From BOG-931 sp963761525 (GTDB lineage: Bacteria > Pseudomonadota > Alphaproteobacteria > Rhizobiales > Xanthobacteraceae), in NCBI GenBank assembly GCA_963761525.1, contig CAVXHG010000002.1, positions 1 through 64,000 of the forward strand: a stretch of 64,000 bases of DNA, in the 5' to 3' direction. Under the pieces are notes generated by a model. It was not told the DNA's origin, searched no databases, and saw only the letters and a program-made list of their open reading frames with translations. The translations under genes and the position numbers were made by a program. This document shows positions 18,828-27,234 of this stretch, piece by piece. Every line of letters begins with the position of its first letter. Within the stretch, counting starts at the first letter, position 1.

Positions 18828-19886
18828 TTACTGCCACGTGCGCCCGAGCACGCGAAGCCAGTTGCGAAAGCACACTTTCTCGATCAGCGCCTTACCGAAC
18901 TGGCGCTGCTCCATGGCTTCGACCAGAATTTGCAAGCCGGCGGCGTTGCCGAGTTCTGCCGGGATCATGGCGCCGTCGAAATCCGAACCGAGACCGACGC
19001 CATCCTCGCCGAGATGCTCGATCAGATACGCGGCATGATCGACGATCAGTTGCGCGGGCGTGTTCTTGTCCTGCTTGCCATCCTGCCGCAGGAAGCTCAC
19101 GGCGTAGTTGACGCCCACCATGCCGCCGGTTTCGCGGATCGCGGCAAGCTGCTTGTCGGTCAGGTTGCGTGAGTGCGGGCTGAGCGCGTGGGCATTGGAA
19201 TGGGTCGCGACCAGTGGCGCATTGCTCAGCGCAGCGACGTCCCAAAAGCCTTTTTCGTTGAGATGCGACAGATCGATCATGATGCGCAGACGATTGCACT
19301 CTGCGACCAGCGCCTTGCCGAGATCGGTCAGGCCGGGCCCGGTGTCGGGCGAGGACGGGCAGCGGAACGGCACGCCGTAGCCGAACGCATTCGGCCGGCT
19401 CCATACCGGGCCGAGCGAGCGCAAGCCCGCGGCATGCAGCACGTTGAGCACATCGAAATTCTCGTCGATCGCTTCCGCACCTTCGATGTGCAGCACGGTG
19501 GCGAGCGTGTTATTGGCGAAACAGTGCTCGATGTCGCCGACGGTGCGGCAGATGCGGACGCGGCCTTGGGATTCGCGCTCGATCCGGAGCAGCAGTGCGG
19601 CCATGGCGAAAGTCACGCGTTGCGCTTCCGCCAGATCGACCGCCGGCGCATCGGTCGCGGTCAAGCTGTTCTGCGTGCCTTCTGCGTTCTTCCGCCTTGT
19701 CGGAGGAACGAAGATCGCGAACAGCCCGCCGGCAAATCCGCCTTTGCGGGCTTTGACGAAATCGAGCTGACCTCCGTCTTCGCCCTCCAGGAAAGCCGTG
19801 ACCGGATCGCCGCCCGCGCGCCGATGCAGGCGCAGCAGCACGTCGTTATGGCCGTCAAAAATCGGAACGAGCTGGGATGATGGCAT
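18828..19886 (-). CDS. Membrane dipeptidase, peptidase M19 (renal dipeptidase family)
   Basis: A 352-residue zinc-dependent dipeptidase. The metal ligands are visible as DGHNDVL near the N-terminus, the bridging Glu in LHIEGAEAI, and the His residues in IDLSHLNEKG and VATHSNAHAL, followed by GLGSDFDGA. No signal peptide is evident, so it is probably cytoplasmic. It may hydrolyse dipeptides or act on related amide substrates. It is separate from mtgA by about 100 bp on the same strand, with dyad repeats upstream. Confidence 0.92.
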   Translation of the reverse strand: MPSSQLVPIFDGHNDVLLRLHRRAGGDPVTAFLEGEDGGQLDFVKARKGGFAGGLFAIFVPPTRRKNAEGTQNSLTATDAPAVDLAEAQRVTFAMAALLLRIERESQGRVRICRTVGDIEHCFANNTLATVLHIEGAEAIDENFDVLNVLHAAGLRSLGPVWSRPNAFGYGVPFRCPSSPDTGPGLTDLGKALVAECNRLRIMIDLSHLNEKGFWDVAALSNAPLVATHSNAHALSPHSRNLTDKQLAAIRETGGMVGVNYAVSFLRQDGKQDKNTPAQLIVDHAAYLIEHLGEDGVGLGSDFDGAMIPAELGNAAGLQILVEAMEQRQFGKALIEKVCFRNWLRVLGRTWQ

Positions 19887-19897
19887 CCGCCATATTT

Positions 19898-20058
19898 GTC
19901 ATTGCGGGACAACGGATCAAGTCCAGCCTTCGTCATTGCCGCGCTTGTCGCGGCAATCTCGATTTAATCGGCATGGCCTCGCCACGTGAATCGAGATGGC
20001 CGGGACGTAGGCGAGCGAAGCGACGCCGTTCTGCGAACGGCTATGCCCGGCCATGACG
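19898..20058. repeat. Intergenic dyad repeat
   Basis: It begins GTCATTGCGGGAC and ends GCCCGGCCATGACGG. Internal arms such as CGCTTGTCGCGG and AATCGAGATGGCCGGGAC form further inverted pairs. Its outer ends resemble those of the elements at 5711-5792 and 20786-20860. Confidence 0.6.
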
Positions 20059-20280
20059 GACGACGTGGTTTTCACCGCGGGAGCAAACAAGCGCTCAAAT
20101 CACGTAAGACTCTGATTTGCTGACATAAATTGCCTTCATGCGAATCTTTGTGCGCGAAATCACCCAACCGCGGTTTTAGATCACACGCATAAGCTCCCGA
20201 TCCAACAGCACAAATCGAAACGCTTTGACTTCGCGTTTGAGATTTGAAAAAGGAGTCTCAATCTCGCTCGCGTACAAGGA

Positions 20281-20625
20281 CGTTATGCGGTGACCCCGCA
20301 TAGCGGAGCGGGAGGCGGTGCCCGCGGGTGGCGGCTCGTCACTGCCACTCCCGGGCGGCCTGGGCATCAGCCTGCCGGCACTATGACCGGCGCGCGAGGT
20401 GCATCGCTGGAAGTGCCACACCGGCTGGCGGGGAACCCGCCGCGTGAGCTGGTGTGTCACGAAGCCTGGCCCAGGTTGAGCCTTGGGATGAATAGTCCCA
20501 TTGGCACAGAGCCGTGGTGGGACGCCGAGAGGCGAGCGCGCAGCGCTCTGCGCGCGCCGCACCCCGAAAGGTGCGGAGGTTGGATACGCGTCTGTCGGCG
20601 TTCCGCTTCCTTGTTTTTTTCTTTC
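20281..20625 (+). other. Hairpin-dense block, possible structured RNA or repeat element
   Basis: On the plus strand there are several consecutive strong stems. Examples are GCCGG/CCGGC near 20373-20391, GGCGGGG/CCCGCC with flanking pairing near 20425-20448, GGGA/TCCC near 20486-20500, GCGCGCAG/CTGCGCGC near 20538-20558, and CCGCACC/GGTGCGG near 20559-20579. The block ends near 20611-20618 in a run of T. No open frame shows family resemblance. It may be a non-coding RNA, or a dispersed repeat of this lineage. Confidence 0.35.
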
Positions 20626-20785
20626 GTACATCGTGGCTTGAAGCGCAGATCGTGAGGATACCGGTGTCCACCGCCGGTGTTCTCTGGCGAAGATCGGTGC
20701 GGAGAGCGAAAGCTTTCGTGGCTTTATTTGATGCGCGTGACGATGGCTCGGGTGCGAACCGCATCGCGAGAACGTTCCCTCACGT

Positions 20786-20860
20786 CGTCATTGCCGGGCT
20801 TGACCCGGCAATCCATGCGGCACGTCAGCATGGACCACCGGGTCAGGCCCGGTGGTGACG
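20786..20860. repeat. Intergenic dyad repeat
   Basis: Two inverted modules, CGTCATTGCCGGGCTTGACC with CCGGCAAT, and CCACCGGGTCAGGCCCGGTGG, end in TGACG. It is the same general type as the elements at 5711 and 19898. Confidence 0.65.
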
Positions 20861-20905
20861 AAGTAAGACAAGTCACCGCGATAGCGGGGCGGAATGGAAA
20901 ACGAG

Positions 20906-22516
20906 TTACGCCGCTTCGGCGGCAGGGAGTGGGGCACGGCCGCGAATGAGATCAGCGCCTTTCTCGGCCATCATCAACACGGCGGCATTGATGTGAGCAG
21001 AAACCAGATCAGGCATCGCCGAGGCGTCGCAGACACGCAAGCCTTCGATGCCATGCACTTTAAGATCGGAATCGAGCACCGGCCCGATCGGGCAGGTCGA
21101 AGCCGGGTGGTGCGCGGTGATGACGACTTTCTTCAGCCACGCATCGATCTCGTCATCGGTCTGCACTTGCGGTCCCGGGCTGACCTCTTCGCCGCGATAC
21201 GGATCCATCGCCTTGTCGAGCGCGACCTTGCGCGCGAGCTTGAAGCCTTCCCGCAAGGTCGGCAGATCGTTTGGCGCAGTGAAGAAGCGATAGACGATGC
21301 GCGGCGGTTTCATCGGGTCCGCCGAGCCGAGCAGAATTTCGCCGCGGCTGTCGGGATGCAGCAATGTCGGGCGAATGCCAAAGCCGTCGAGGAACGGCGG
21401 CCGCACCAGCGGGAACCACAGATGCGGGTCCGCCGAGGTGCCGCGGAACATGAACTCGATGTCAGGGACCGACAGTTCCGGCCGGGTTTTGATGAACGCG
21501 TGCAGGCCACCCGGCACCACCGTGCCCGGCCCGGTGCCGAAGAAGTACGCGCGCAGCATGCTCACCGCCATGCGGTCGAACCGCATCTCGCGATGGAAAG
21601 TGCCGGGCTGCTTGCGCGTGTAGGTCATGTACGCGCCAAGATGATCCTGCAGGCCTTTTCCGACCGGCAGATCGGCGACGACATCGATGTCGAACGAGCG
21701 CAAATGCTCGGCAGGGCCGATGCCGGACAGCATCAATATCTGCGGTGTATTGAACGCGCCGCCGGCGACGATGACTTCGCGCGCCGCGTCGGCGCGTACC
21801 TTCTGGCCGTTCTGCGCATATTCGACGCCGGTGGCGCGCGTGCCGTTGAGGATGATGCGCGTGGTGTGCGCGTTGATCGCGACCGTCAGATTCTTGCGCG
21901 AGCGCGCCGGTTTCAAAAACGCATTGGAGGACGACGAGCGCCAGCCGTCGCGGATGGTGTATTGGCCGCGGCCGAAGCCTTCTTGCTGCTTGCCGTTGTA
22001 GTCGGCGTTGAATGGAAAGTTGTTGTGTTCGCCGGCTTCGATCCAGGCTTCGTAAAGCGGGTCCTGGGTGCGTGCGAACTCGGTGCCGAGCGGGCCCGTT
22101 CCGCCCCGGTATGCGTTTTCGCCTTTGTCGTGAGTCTCGCAGCGCTGGAAGTACGGCAGCACGTCGGCGTAAGACCAGCCGCGCGCGCCTTTCTGCGCCC
22201 AGCGGTCGTAATCGCTGCGGTTGCCACGGGTATAGGCCATAACGTTGATCGAGGACGAACCGCCCAGCACCTTGCCGCGCATCGCCTCGATGCGGCGGTT
22301 GTTGAGGTTCGGCTCCGGCTCGGTCAGGTAGCCCCAATCGAACATGCCGTAGTCGTGCATGCGGCCCATGCCGAGCGGGATATGGATGTAGGGATGCCAA
22401 TCGCGGCCGCCGGCTTCGAGCAGCAGCACGCGCGTGGCAGAATCCTCACTCAGACGATTGGCAAGAACGCAGCCGGCCGAACCCGCACCGATAATGATGT
22501 AATCGTAACCCGCCAT
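20906..22516 (-). CDS. GMC-family FAD alcohol dehydrogenase (choline-dehydrogenase-like)
   Basis: A 536-residue glucose-methanol-choline oxidoreductase that oxidises an alcohol with FAD. The N-terminus has IIIGAGSAGCVLANRLSED (FAD-binding beta-alpha-beta), LEAGG, and the GMC signature GKVLGGSSSINVMAYTRG. The C-terminus has the catalytic His in AHHPASTCPIG and the DASAMPDLVSAHINAAVLMMAEKGAD segment. Substrate is not determined; it lacks the betaine-operon context that would support true BetA. A paralogue lies at 35831-37459. A small membrane-protein gene is just upstream on the same strand. A plus-strand frame across this gene is open all the way into maeB but is not coding here. Confidence 0.93.
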   Translation of the reverse strand: MAGYDYIIIGAGSAGCVLANRLSEDSATRVLLLEAGGRDWHPYIHIPLGMGRMHDYGMFDWGYLTEPEPNLNNRRIEAMRGKVLGGSSSINVMAYTRGNRSDYDRWAQKGARGWSYADVLPYFQRCETHDKGENAYRGGTGPLGTEFARTQDPLYEAWIEAGEHNNFPFNADYNGKQQEGFGRGQYTIRDGWRSSSSNAFLKPARSRKNLTVAINAHTTRIILNGTRATGVEYAQNGQKVRADAAREVIVAGGAFNTPQILMLSGIGPAEHLRSFDIDVVADLPVGKGLQDHLGAYMTYTRKQPGTFHREMRFDRMAVSMLRAYFFGTGPGTVVPGGLHAFIKTRPELSVPDIEFMFRGTSADPHLWFPLVRPPFLDGFGIRPTLLHPDSRGEILLGSADPMKPPRIVYRFFTAPNDLPTLREGFKLARKVALDKAMDPYRGEEVSPGPQVQTDDEIDAWLKKVVITAHHPASTCPIGPVLDSDLKVHGIEGLRVCDASAMPDLVSAHINAAVLMMAEKGADLIRGRAPLPAAEAA

Positions 22517-22555
22517 CTCACTCCCCGTACGCCATACGCCTCAAACAGAGGCAGC

Positions 22556-22876
22556 CTAATCGCGGCCGTAGCCGATCAGCGGCTTCTTCTTGCGGCCGAG
22601 CAGGATCAGGATAGCGGCCACAACTCCGAGCGCCAGCCACGTTGGCGCATTGAGGATCGTCAAAGTTACCGGGTCCCAAAGCCAATGCGGGGCGTGGGCC
22701 TCGATCGCCGGTTGCAATTTCACCAGCGAGTTCTGGTCGACGATGGCCCAGGCATCGCTGACCTTCATGTACAGCAAGGTCTGATTGGCGATGGTTTTGG
22801 TGCCGTCATAGACGAAGAAAATAAAGGCGAGCGCCAGCAGGCACAGGCCAATGAAGCGAAACAGAAATCTGATCAT
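22556..22876 (-). CDS. Small two-helix membrane protein, unknown function
   Basis: A 106-residue protein with an N-terminal hydrophobic helix (about 3-23) and a second near the C-terminus (about 78-95). A WLWDPVTLTILNAPTWL segment precedes the second helix and a KKKPLIGYGRD tail follows it. I recall similar proteins in Bradyrhizobium relatives, sometimes annotated as PetM-like, but have no functional evidence. It is 40 bp upstream of the GMC gene on the same strand and divergent from maeB. Confidence 0.78.
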   Translation of the reverse strand: MIRFLFRFIGLCLLALAFIFFVYDGTKTIANQTLLYMKVSDAWAIVDQNSLVKLQPAIEAHAPHWLWDPVTLTILNAPTWLALGVVAAILILLGRKKKPLIGYGRD

Positions 22877-23053
22877 GAGGGTGCCGGTGGGCCGTCGAAG
22901 GAAGGGTCACGGCACGATTACTCTGCCGCGCCGGCTTGTTCAATGCGGTGGGATGGTGGCGGTTTTCGGTCCCTTGAGCAGAGGCCTGCGGGTTCGCTAG
23001 AGTTCCCAAAGCCCGCCCCACGTGTAATGTCAGTATCTTCAGCGTCAGCAGGG

Positions 23054-25333
23054 ATGGAAATGGCATCAAAAGACGGCCGGTCGAACCGGCCTACTTTCAC
23101 CGACCAGGAAGCCCTGCTGTTTCACAGCGAAGGCAAGCCCGGAAAACTCGAAGTTATCGCGACCAAGCCGATGGCGACCCAGCGGGACCTCTCGCTGGCC
23201 TATTCGCCGGGGGTCGCGGTGCCGGTGCTGGCGATCGCCGAGGATGAGTCCAAGGCCTACGACTACACCACCAAGGGCAATTTCGTTGCGGTGATCACCA
23301 ACGGCACCGCGATCCTTGGCCTCGGCAATCGCGGCGCGCTCGCGGCGAAGCCGGTGATGGAAGGCAAGTCGGTGCTGTTCAAGCGCTTCGCCGACGTCGA
23401 CTCCATCGACCTCGAAGTCTCGACCGAGGATCCCGACGAGTTCATCAATTGCGTGAAGCTGCTCGGCAAGAGCTGGGGCGGCATCAACCTTGAAGACATC
23501 AAGGCGCCGGAGTGTTTCATCATCGAGCAGAAGCTTCGCGAACTGCTCGACATCCCGGTCTTTCATGACGACCAGCACGGTACCGCGATCATCGCGGCCG
23601 CCGGCCTGATCAACGCGCTCGAACTGACCGGCCGCGAGATCAAGGACACCAAGATCGTGTGCAACGGCGCCGGCGCTGCCGGTATCGCCTGCCTCGAGCT
23701 TTTGCGCGCCATCGGATTCCGTCCGGAGAATCTCATTCTCTGTGACACCAAAGGCGTCATCTACGAAGGCCGCACCGACGGCATGAACCAATGGAAGTCG
23801 GGCTACGCGGTGAAGACCAAGGCCCGCACGCTCGCTGAGGCGCTGGTTGGCGCCGATGTGTTCTTCGGGCTTTCGGTCAAAGGCGCGGTGACCAAGGACA
23901 TGGTGAAATCGATGGCGGACAAGCCGATCATCTTCGCCATGGCCAATCCCGATCCCGAGATCACCGCGGAGGAAGTCGCCGAGGTGCGTTCCGACGCCAT
24001 CATGGCGACAGGACGCTCGGACTATCCGAACCAGATCAACAACGTGCTCGGCTTTCCCTACATTTTCCGCGGCGCGCTCGACGTGCGCGCCCGCTCCATC
24101 AACATGGAGATGAAGATCGCCGCATCGCGGGCGCTGGCTGCGCTGGCGCGCGAGGACGTGCCCGATGAAGTTGCCGCGGCTTACGGCGCGCGGCCGAAAT
24201 ACGGGCCGGAGTACATCATTCCGGTGCCGTTCGATCCGCGGCTGATTTCCGATATTCCGCCGGCGGTTGCCAAAGCGGCGATGGATTCAGGCGTCGCGCG
24301 GCGGCCGATCGAGGATATGGAGGCCTATCGGCAACAGTTGCGCACCCGGCTCGATCCGATCGCCGGCGTGTTGCAAGGCGTCTACCAGCGGCTGCGCCGC
24401 TCACCGCGTCGCGTCGTCTTCGCTGAAGGCGAGGAAGAGCAGGTGATCCGCGCGGCGGCGACGTTTGTGCATCAGGGACTGGGCAAGGCGATGCTGGTCG
24501 GGCGCGAACGCGCGGTGCGCGAGACCGCGTCGGCGCTTGGTGTCGAACTCGGTGGCGACATCGAGATCATCAACGCGGCGCTGTCGAAGCGCAATGCGAA
24601 CTATGCCGCCTATCTCTATGAGCGGCTGCAACGCCAAGGCTATTTGCAGCGCGACTGCCAGCGCATGGTCAATCAGGATCGCAATCACTTCGCCGCCTGC
24701 ATGGTCGCGCTCGGCGATGCGGATGCGATGGTCACCGGCGTGACGCGCAATTTCGCGGTGGCGCTGGAAGAAGTGCTGCGTTGTATCGATCCAAAACCCG
24801 GCCACCGCGTGATGGGCGTCTCGCTGGTACTGGCGCGAGGACGCGCCGTGATGGTTGCCGACACCGCGGTGACCGAATTGCCGGATGCGAAAGATATCGC
24901 CGATATTGCGGTCGAGGCGGCGCGCGTTGCCCGCTCGCTCGGCTACGATCCGCGCGTCGCGTTCCTGTCGTTCTCGACCTTCGGCTATCCGCCGGGTGAG
25001 CGCTCCGGGCGCATTCAAGAAGCGGTGCGGTTGCTCGACGAGCGCCGCGTGGATTTCGAATACGATGGCGAGATGGGGGCAGACGTGGCGCTGAACATGG
25101 AATTGCGCGACGCCTATCCGTTCTGCCGGCTGTCGGGGCCTGCCAATGTGCTGGTGATGCCGGCGCTGCAATCGGCGTCGATCGCAACGAAAATGTTGAT
25201 GGAGCTTGGCGGCGCCAATGTCATCGGCCCAATGCTGGTCGGTCTCGACCGCTCGGTTCAGATCGTGCCGCTGTCGGCGAACGATGCGCAACTCGTCAAC
25301 ATGGCGGCGCTCGCGGCTTACAACGCAGGCTGA
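23054..25333 (+). CDS. maeB: NADP-dependent malic enzyme with phosphotransacetylase-like domain
   Basis: This enzyme decarboxylates malate to pyruvate and generates NADPH. The 759-residue protein has a malic-enzyme N-terminal domain with SLAYSPGVAVP and the catalytic-region segment VFHDDQHGTA. The NAD(P)-binding half contains NGAGAAGIACLELL. From about residue 440 a phosphotransacetylase-like domain runs to the C-terminus (GPMLVGL, then MAALAAYNAG), which in this family is regulatory and not catalytic. The length is typical for MaeB. The ATG at 23054 (or 23060) was chosen. The same frame extends upstream to 20894, but there it is only antisense to the GMC gene. Confidence 0.95.
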   Translation: MEMASKDGRSNRPTFTDQEALLFHSEGKPGKLEVIATKPMATQRDLSLAYSPGVAVPVLAIAEDESKAYDYTTKGNFVAVITNGTAILGLGNRGALAAKPVMEGKSVLFKRFADVDSIDLEVSTEDPDEFINCVKLLGKSWGGINLEDIKAPECFIIEQKLRELLDIPVFHDDQHGTAIIAAAGLINALELTGREIKDTKIVCNGAGAAGIACLELLRAIGFRPENLILCDTKGVIYEGRTDGMNQWKSGYAVKTKARTLAEALVGADVFFGLSVKGAVTKDMVKSMADKPIIFAMANPDPEITAEEVAEVRSDAIMATGRSDYPNQINNVLGFPYIFRGALDVRARSINMEMKIAASRALAALAREDVPDEVAAAYGARPKYGPEYIIPVPFDPRLISDIPPAVAKAAMDSGVARRPIEDMEAYRQQLRTRLDPIAGVLQGVYQRLRRSPRRVVFAEGEEEQVIRAAATFVHQGLGKAMLVGRERAVRETASALGVELGGDIEIINAALSKRNANYAAYLYERLQRQGYLQRDCQRMVNQDRNHFAACMVALGDADAMVTGVTRNFAVALEEVLRCIDPKPGHRVMGVSLVLARGRAVMVADTAVTELPDAKDIADIAVEAARVARSLGYDPRVAFLSFSTFGYPPGERSGRIQEAVRLLDERRVDFEYDGEMGADVALNMELRDAYPFCRLSGPANVLVMPALQSASIATKMLMELGGANVIGPMLVGLDRSVQIVPLSANDAQLVNMAALAAYNAG

Positions 25334-26274
25334 TGCAGAAACGGAAGCTCGGCGCTGCGGGTCCGGAAGTTTCGATCGTCGGCCTCGGCGCCAATAACTT
25401 TGCCAATCGTTCCGATTTCGCGGCCTCGGAGCGGGTCGTCAACAAGGCGCTCGATCTCGGCATTACGCTGATCGACACCGCCGATAACTATGGCAACCGC
25501 GGCGGCTCGGAAGAATATCTCGGCCGGATTCTCGGATCGCGCCGCAACGACGTCGTGCTGGCGACCAAATTCGGCTTGCCGATGGATGCCACCCGCGAGA
25601 TGCGCGGCGCATCGCGGCGCTATGCCATGCAGGCTGTTGAAGCGAGCTTGCGCCGATTAAAGACCGACTGGATCGATCTTTATCAGGTGCACTTTCCCGA
25701 CTCGCGGACGCCGATCGAAGAAACGCTGCGCGCGCTCGACGAACTGGTCAGATCCGGCAAGGTGCGGTTCATCGGCTGTTCGAATTTCTCCGCGGCGCAG
25801 CTCGAGGAAGCGCTGGGCGTATCGCGGCGAAACAGCATTGCGTCGTTCGTCACCTGCCAGGACGAATACAATCTGCTCGAACGCGGCCTGGAGAAAGATC
25901 GTTTGCCGATCATGCACCAACACGGTCTCGGCCTGTTGCCGTATTTTCCGCTGGCGAGCGGCTTGCTCACCGGCAAATACAAGCAGCACGCGCCGTTGCC
26001 CGCAGGCACGCGCTTCGCAGGGAACGTGCCGCGCGGCCAGGATGCGTTCATGAATGCGCGGAACTGGCGCGTCGTCGAAGCCTTGTCGGATTTCGCCGCC
26101 AAGCGGGGCCACACGCTGCTTGAACTCGCGATGAGCTGGCTCGCGCGCCGGCCCGATATTCCGAGCATCATCGCCGGCGCCACGCGGCCGGAGCAGGTTG
26201 AACAGAACATCGCGGCGGTAAACTGGAACCTTTCGGACGCCGATCTGGCCGAGATCGATCGCTTAACGCTTTGA
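25333..26274 (+). CDS. Aldo/keto reductase
   Basis: A 313-residue TIM-barrel oxidoreductase. It has LGLGANNF, the active-site Asp/Tyr region DTADNYGNRGGSE, the Lys in ATKFG, and the His-bearing YQVHFPD. The cofactor-binding C-terminus is IIAGATRPEQVEQN. It starts within the stop codon of maeB (TGATG overlap), so the two are translationally coupled. Substrate is unknown. A palindromic repeat follows it. Confidence 0.93.
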   Translation: MQKRKLGAAGPEVSIVGLGANNFANRSDFAASERVVNKALDLGITLIDTADNYGNRGGSEEYLGRILGSRRNDVVLATKFGLPMDATREMRGASRRYAMQAVEASLRRLKTDWIDLYQVHFPDSRTPIEETLRALDELVRSGKVRFIGCSNFSAAQLEEALGVSRRNSIASFVTCQDEYNLLERGLEKDRLPIMHQHGLGLLPYFPLASGLLTGKYKQHAPLPAGTRFAGNVPRGQDAFMNARNWRVVEALSDFAAKRGHTLLELAMSWLARRPDIPSIIAGATRPEQVEQNIAAVNWNLSDADLAEIDRLTL

Positions 26275-26342
26275 CTTTACGTCACAAAATCGCGGGCTTC
26301 GATTCACGAGACCGAAACTTCTCTCGCTTAGCGTCCTTTTCC

Positions 26343-26450
26343 GTCACCCTGAGGTGCTCGGTGCGTTAGCGCCGAGCCTCGAAGGGCGACGGCCTGAACG
26401 CCTCGGCCGTATCCTTCGAGGCTCGCTGCACTCGCACCTCAGGATGACGG
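26343..26450. repeat. Intergenic inverted repeat (CCTGAGGTGC/GCACCTCAGG type)
   Basis: The outer arms GTCACCCTGAGGTGC and CGCACCTCAGGATGACGG are inverted. Inner arms GCCGAGCCTCGAAGG and CCTTCGAGGCTCGC are also inverted. This layout is a common dispersed intergenic repeat in rhizobial genomes as I recall. It lies just upstream of the ABC transporter operon. Confidence 0.7.
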
Positions 26451-26460
26451 ACTACACGCG

Positions 26461-27234
26461 ATGGCTCCGCAACATTTCGCCCTGGAAATTCAAGGCCTTT
26501 GCAAGAGCTTCGACCGTCCGGCCGTTGACGGGCTGGAGCTGAAAGTCCGTCAGGGCGAGTTCTACGCGCTGCTGGGACCAAACGGCGCCGGCAAGACGAC
26601 GACACTCCGCATGGTGGCCGGATTATTGCGGCCCGATGCCGGTTCCATCAGCGTCGGCGGCATCGACGCGTTGGCCGATCCGGTGGGCGCGAAACAGATC
26701 ATGGCGTGGATATCCGACGAGCCGATGATCTACGACAAGCTGACGCCGCGCGAATACCTCGAGTTTGTCGCCGGCCTTTGGGGTATCGCGCCGGATATCG
26801 CCGAAGCTCGCGCACGGGAATTGCTGTCCTGGCTCGATCTCACCGCGCAAGCCAACGAACGCTGCGAGGGATTTTCCAAAGGCATGCGGCAGAAAGTGGC
26901 GCTTGCCGGCGCGCTGGTGCACGAGCCGCGTGTCATCATTCTCGACGAGCCGCTGACCGGACTCGATGCCGGTTCGGCGCGGCAGGTCAAAAGCGTGCTG
27001 CGGCAGCGCGTCGATGCCGGCGGCACTATCGTTATGACCACGCATATTCTCGAAGTCGCCGAGCGCATGGCGGATCGCATCGGCGTCATCGCCCACGGCA
27101 GGCTGATCGCCGAAGGCACGCTCGATGAATTGCGGATTGCAGCCAACAAAGCCGCAGCCGGAAATCCGAGCCAGAACGTCACGCTGGAAGATACCTTCCT
27201 CACGCTAGTCGCCGAGCAGGCGCAAGCCGCATGA
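26461..27234 (+). CDS. ABC transporter ATP-binding protein
   Basis: A 257-residue nucleotide-binding subunit with Walker A GPNGAGKTTT, Q-loop region, a signature FSKGMRQKVALAGALVHEP, Walker B ILDEPLTGLD and the H-loop TTH. It resembles DRA/CcmA-type exporter ATPases. Its stop overlaps the start of the next gene (ATGA), and that gene encodes the membrane partner. The exported substrate cannot be told from sequence. Confidence 0.94.
   Translation: MAPQHFALEIQGLCKSFDRPAVDGLELKVRQGEFYALLGPNGAGKTTTLRMVAGLLRPDAGSISVGGIDALADPVGAKQIMAWISDEPMIYDKLTPREYLEFVAGLWGIAPDIAEARARELLSWLDLTAQANERCEGFSKGMRQKVALAGALVHEPRVIILDEPLTGLDAGSARQVKSVLRQRVDAGGTIVMTTHILEVAERMADRIGVIAHGRLIAEGTLDELRIAANKAAAGNPSQNVTLEDTFLTLVAEQAQAA

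Larger units (their letters stand above)
19887..20905. other. One-kilobase gene-poor, repeat-rich region
   Basis: There is no gene here with family support. Reading frames on both strands are Arg/Ser/Pro-rich and look like translated repeat sequence. The region contains two dyad repeats (19898-20058 and 20786-20860) and a central hairpin-dense block (20281-20625), each listed separately. Confidence 0.5.

Noticed and set aside
20176..20631. 151-residue minus-strand frame in the hairpin-dense block
   Set aside because: The sequence is Pro/Arg/Ser-rich and its residues follow the repeats; no family resemblance or ribosome-binding site.
20906..22516. Naming the GMC gene betA
   Set aside because: There is no betB, betI or choline transporter nearby, and GMC enzymes of this size have many substrates.
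20894..23053. Plus-strand extension of the maeB reading frame giving a 1479-residue product
   Set aside because: It runs antisense across the GMC oxidoreductase and the small membrane-protein gene. The residues are Arg/Ala-rich with no motifs, and MaeB starts normally at 23054.
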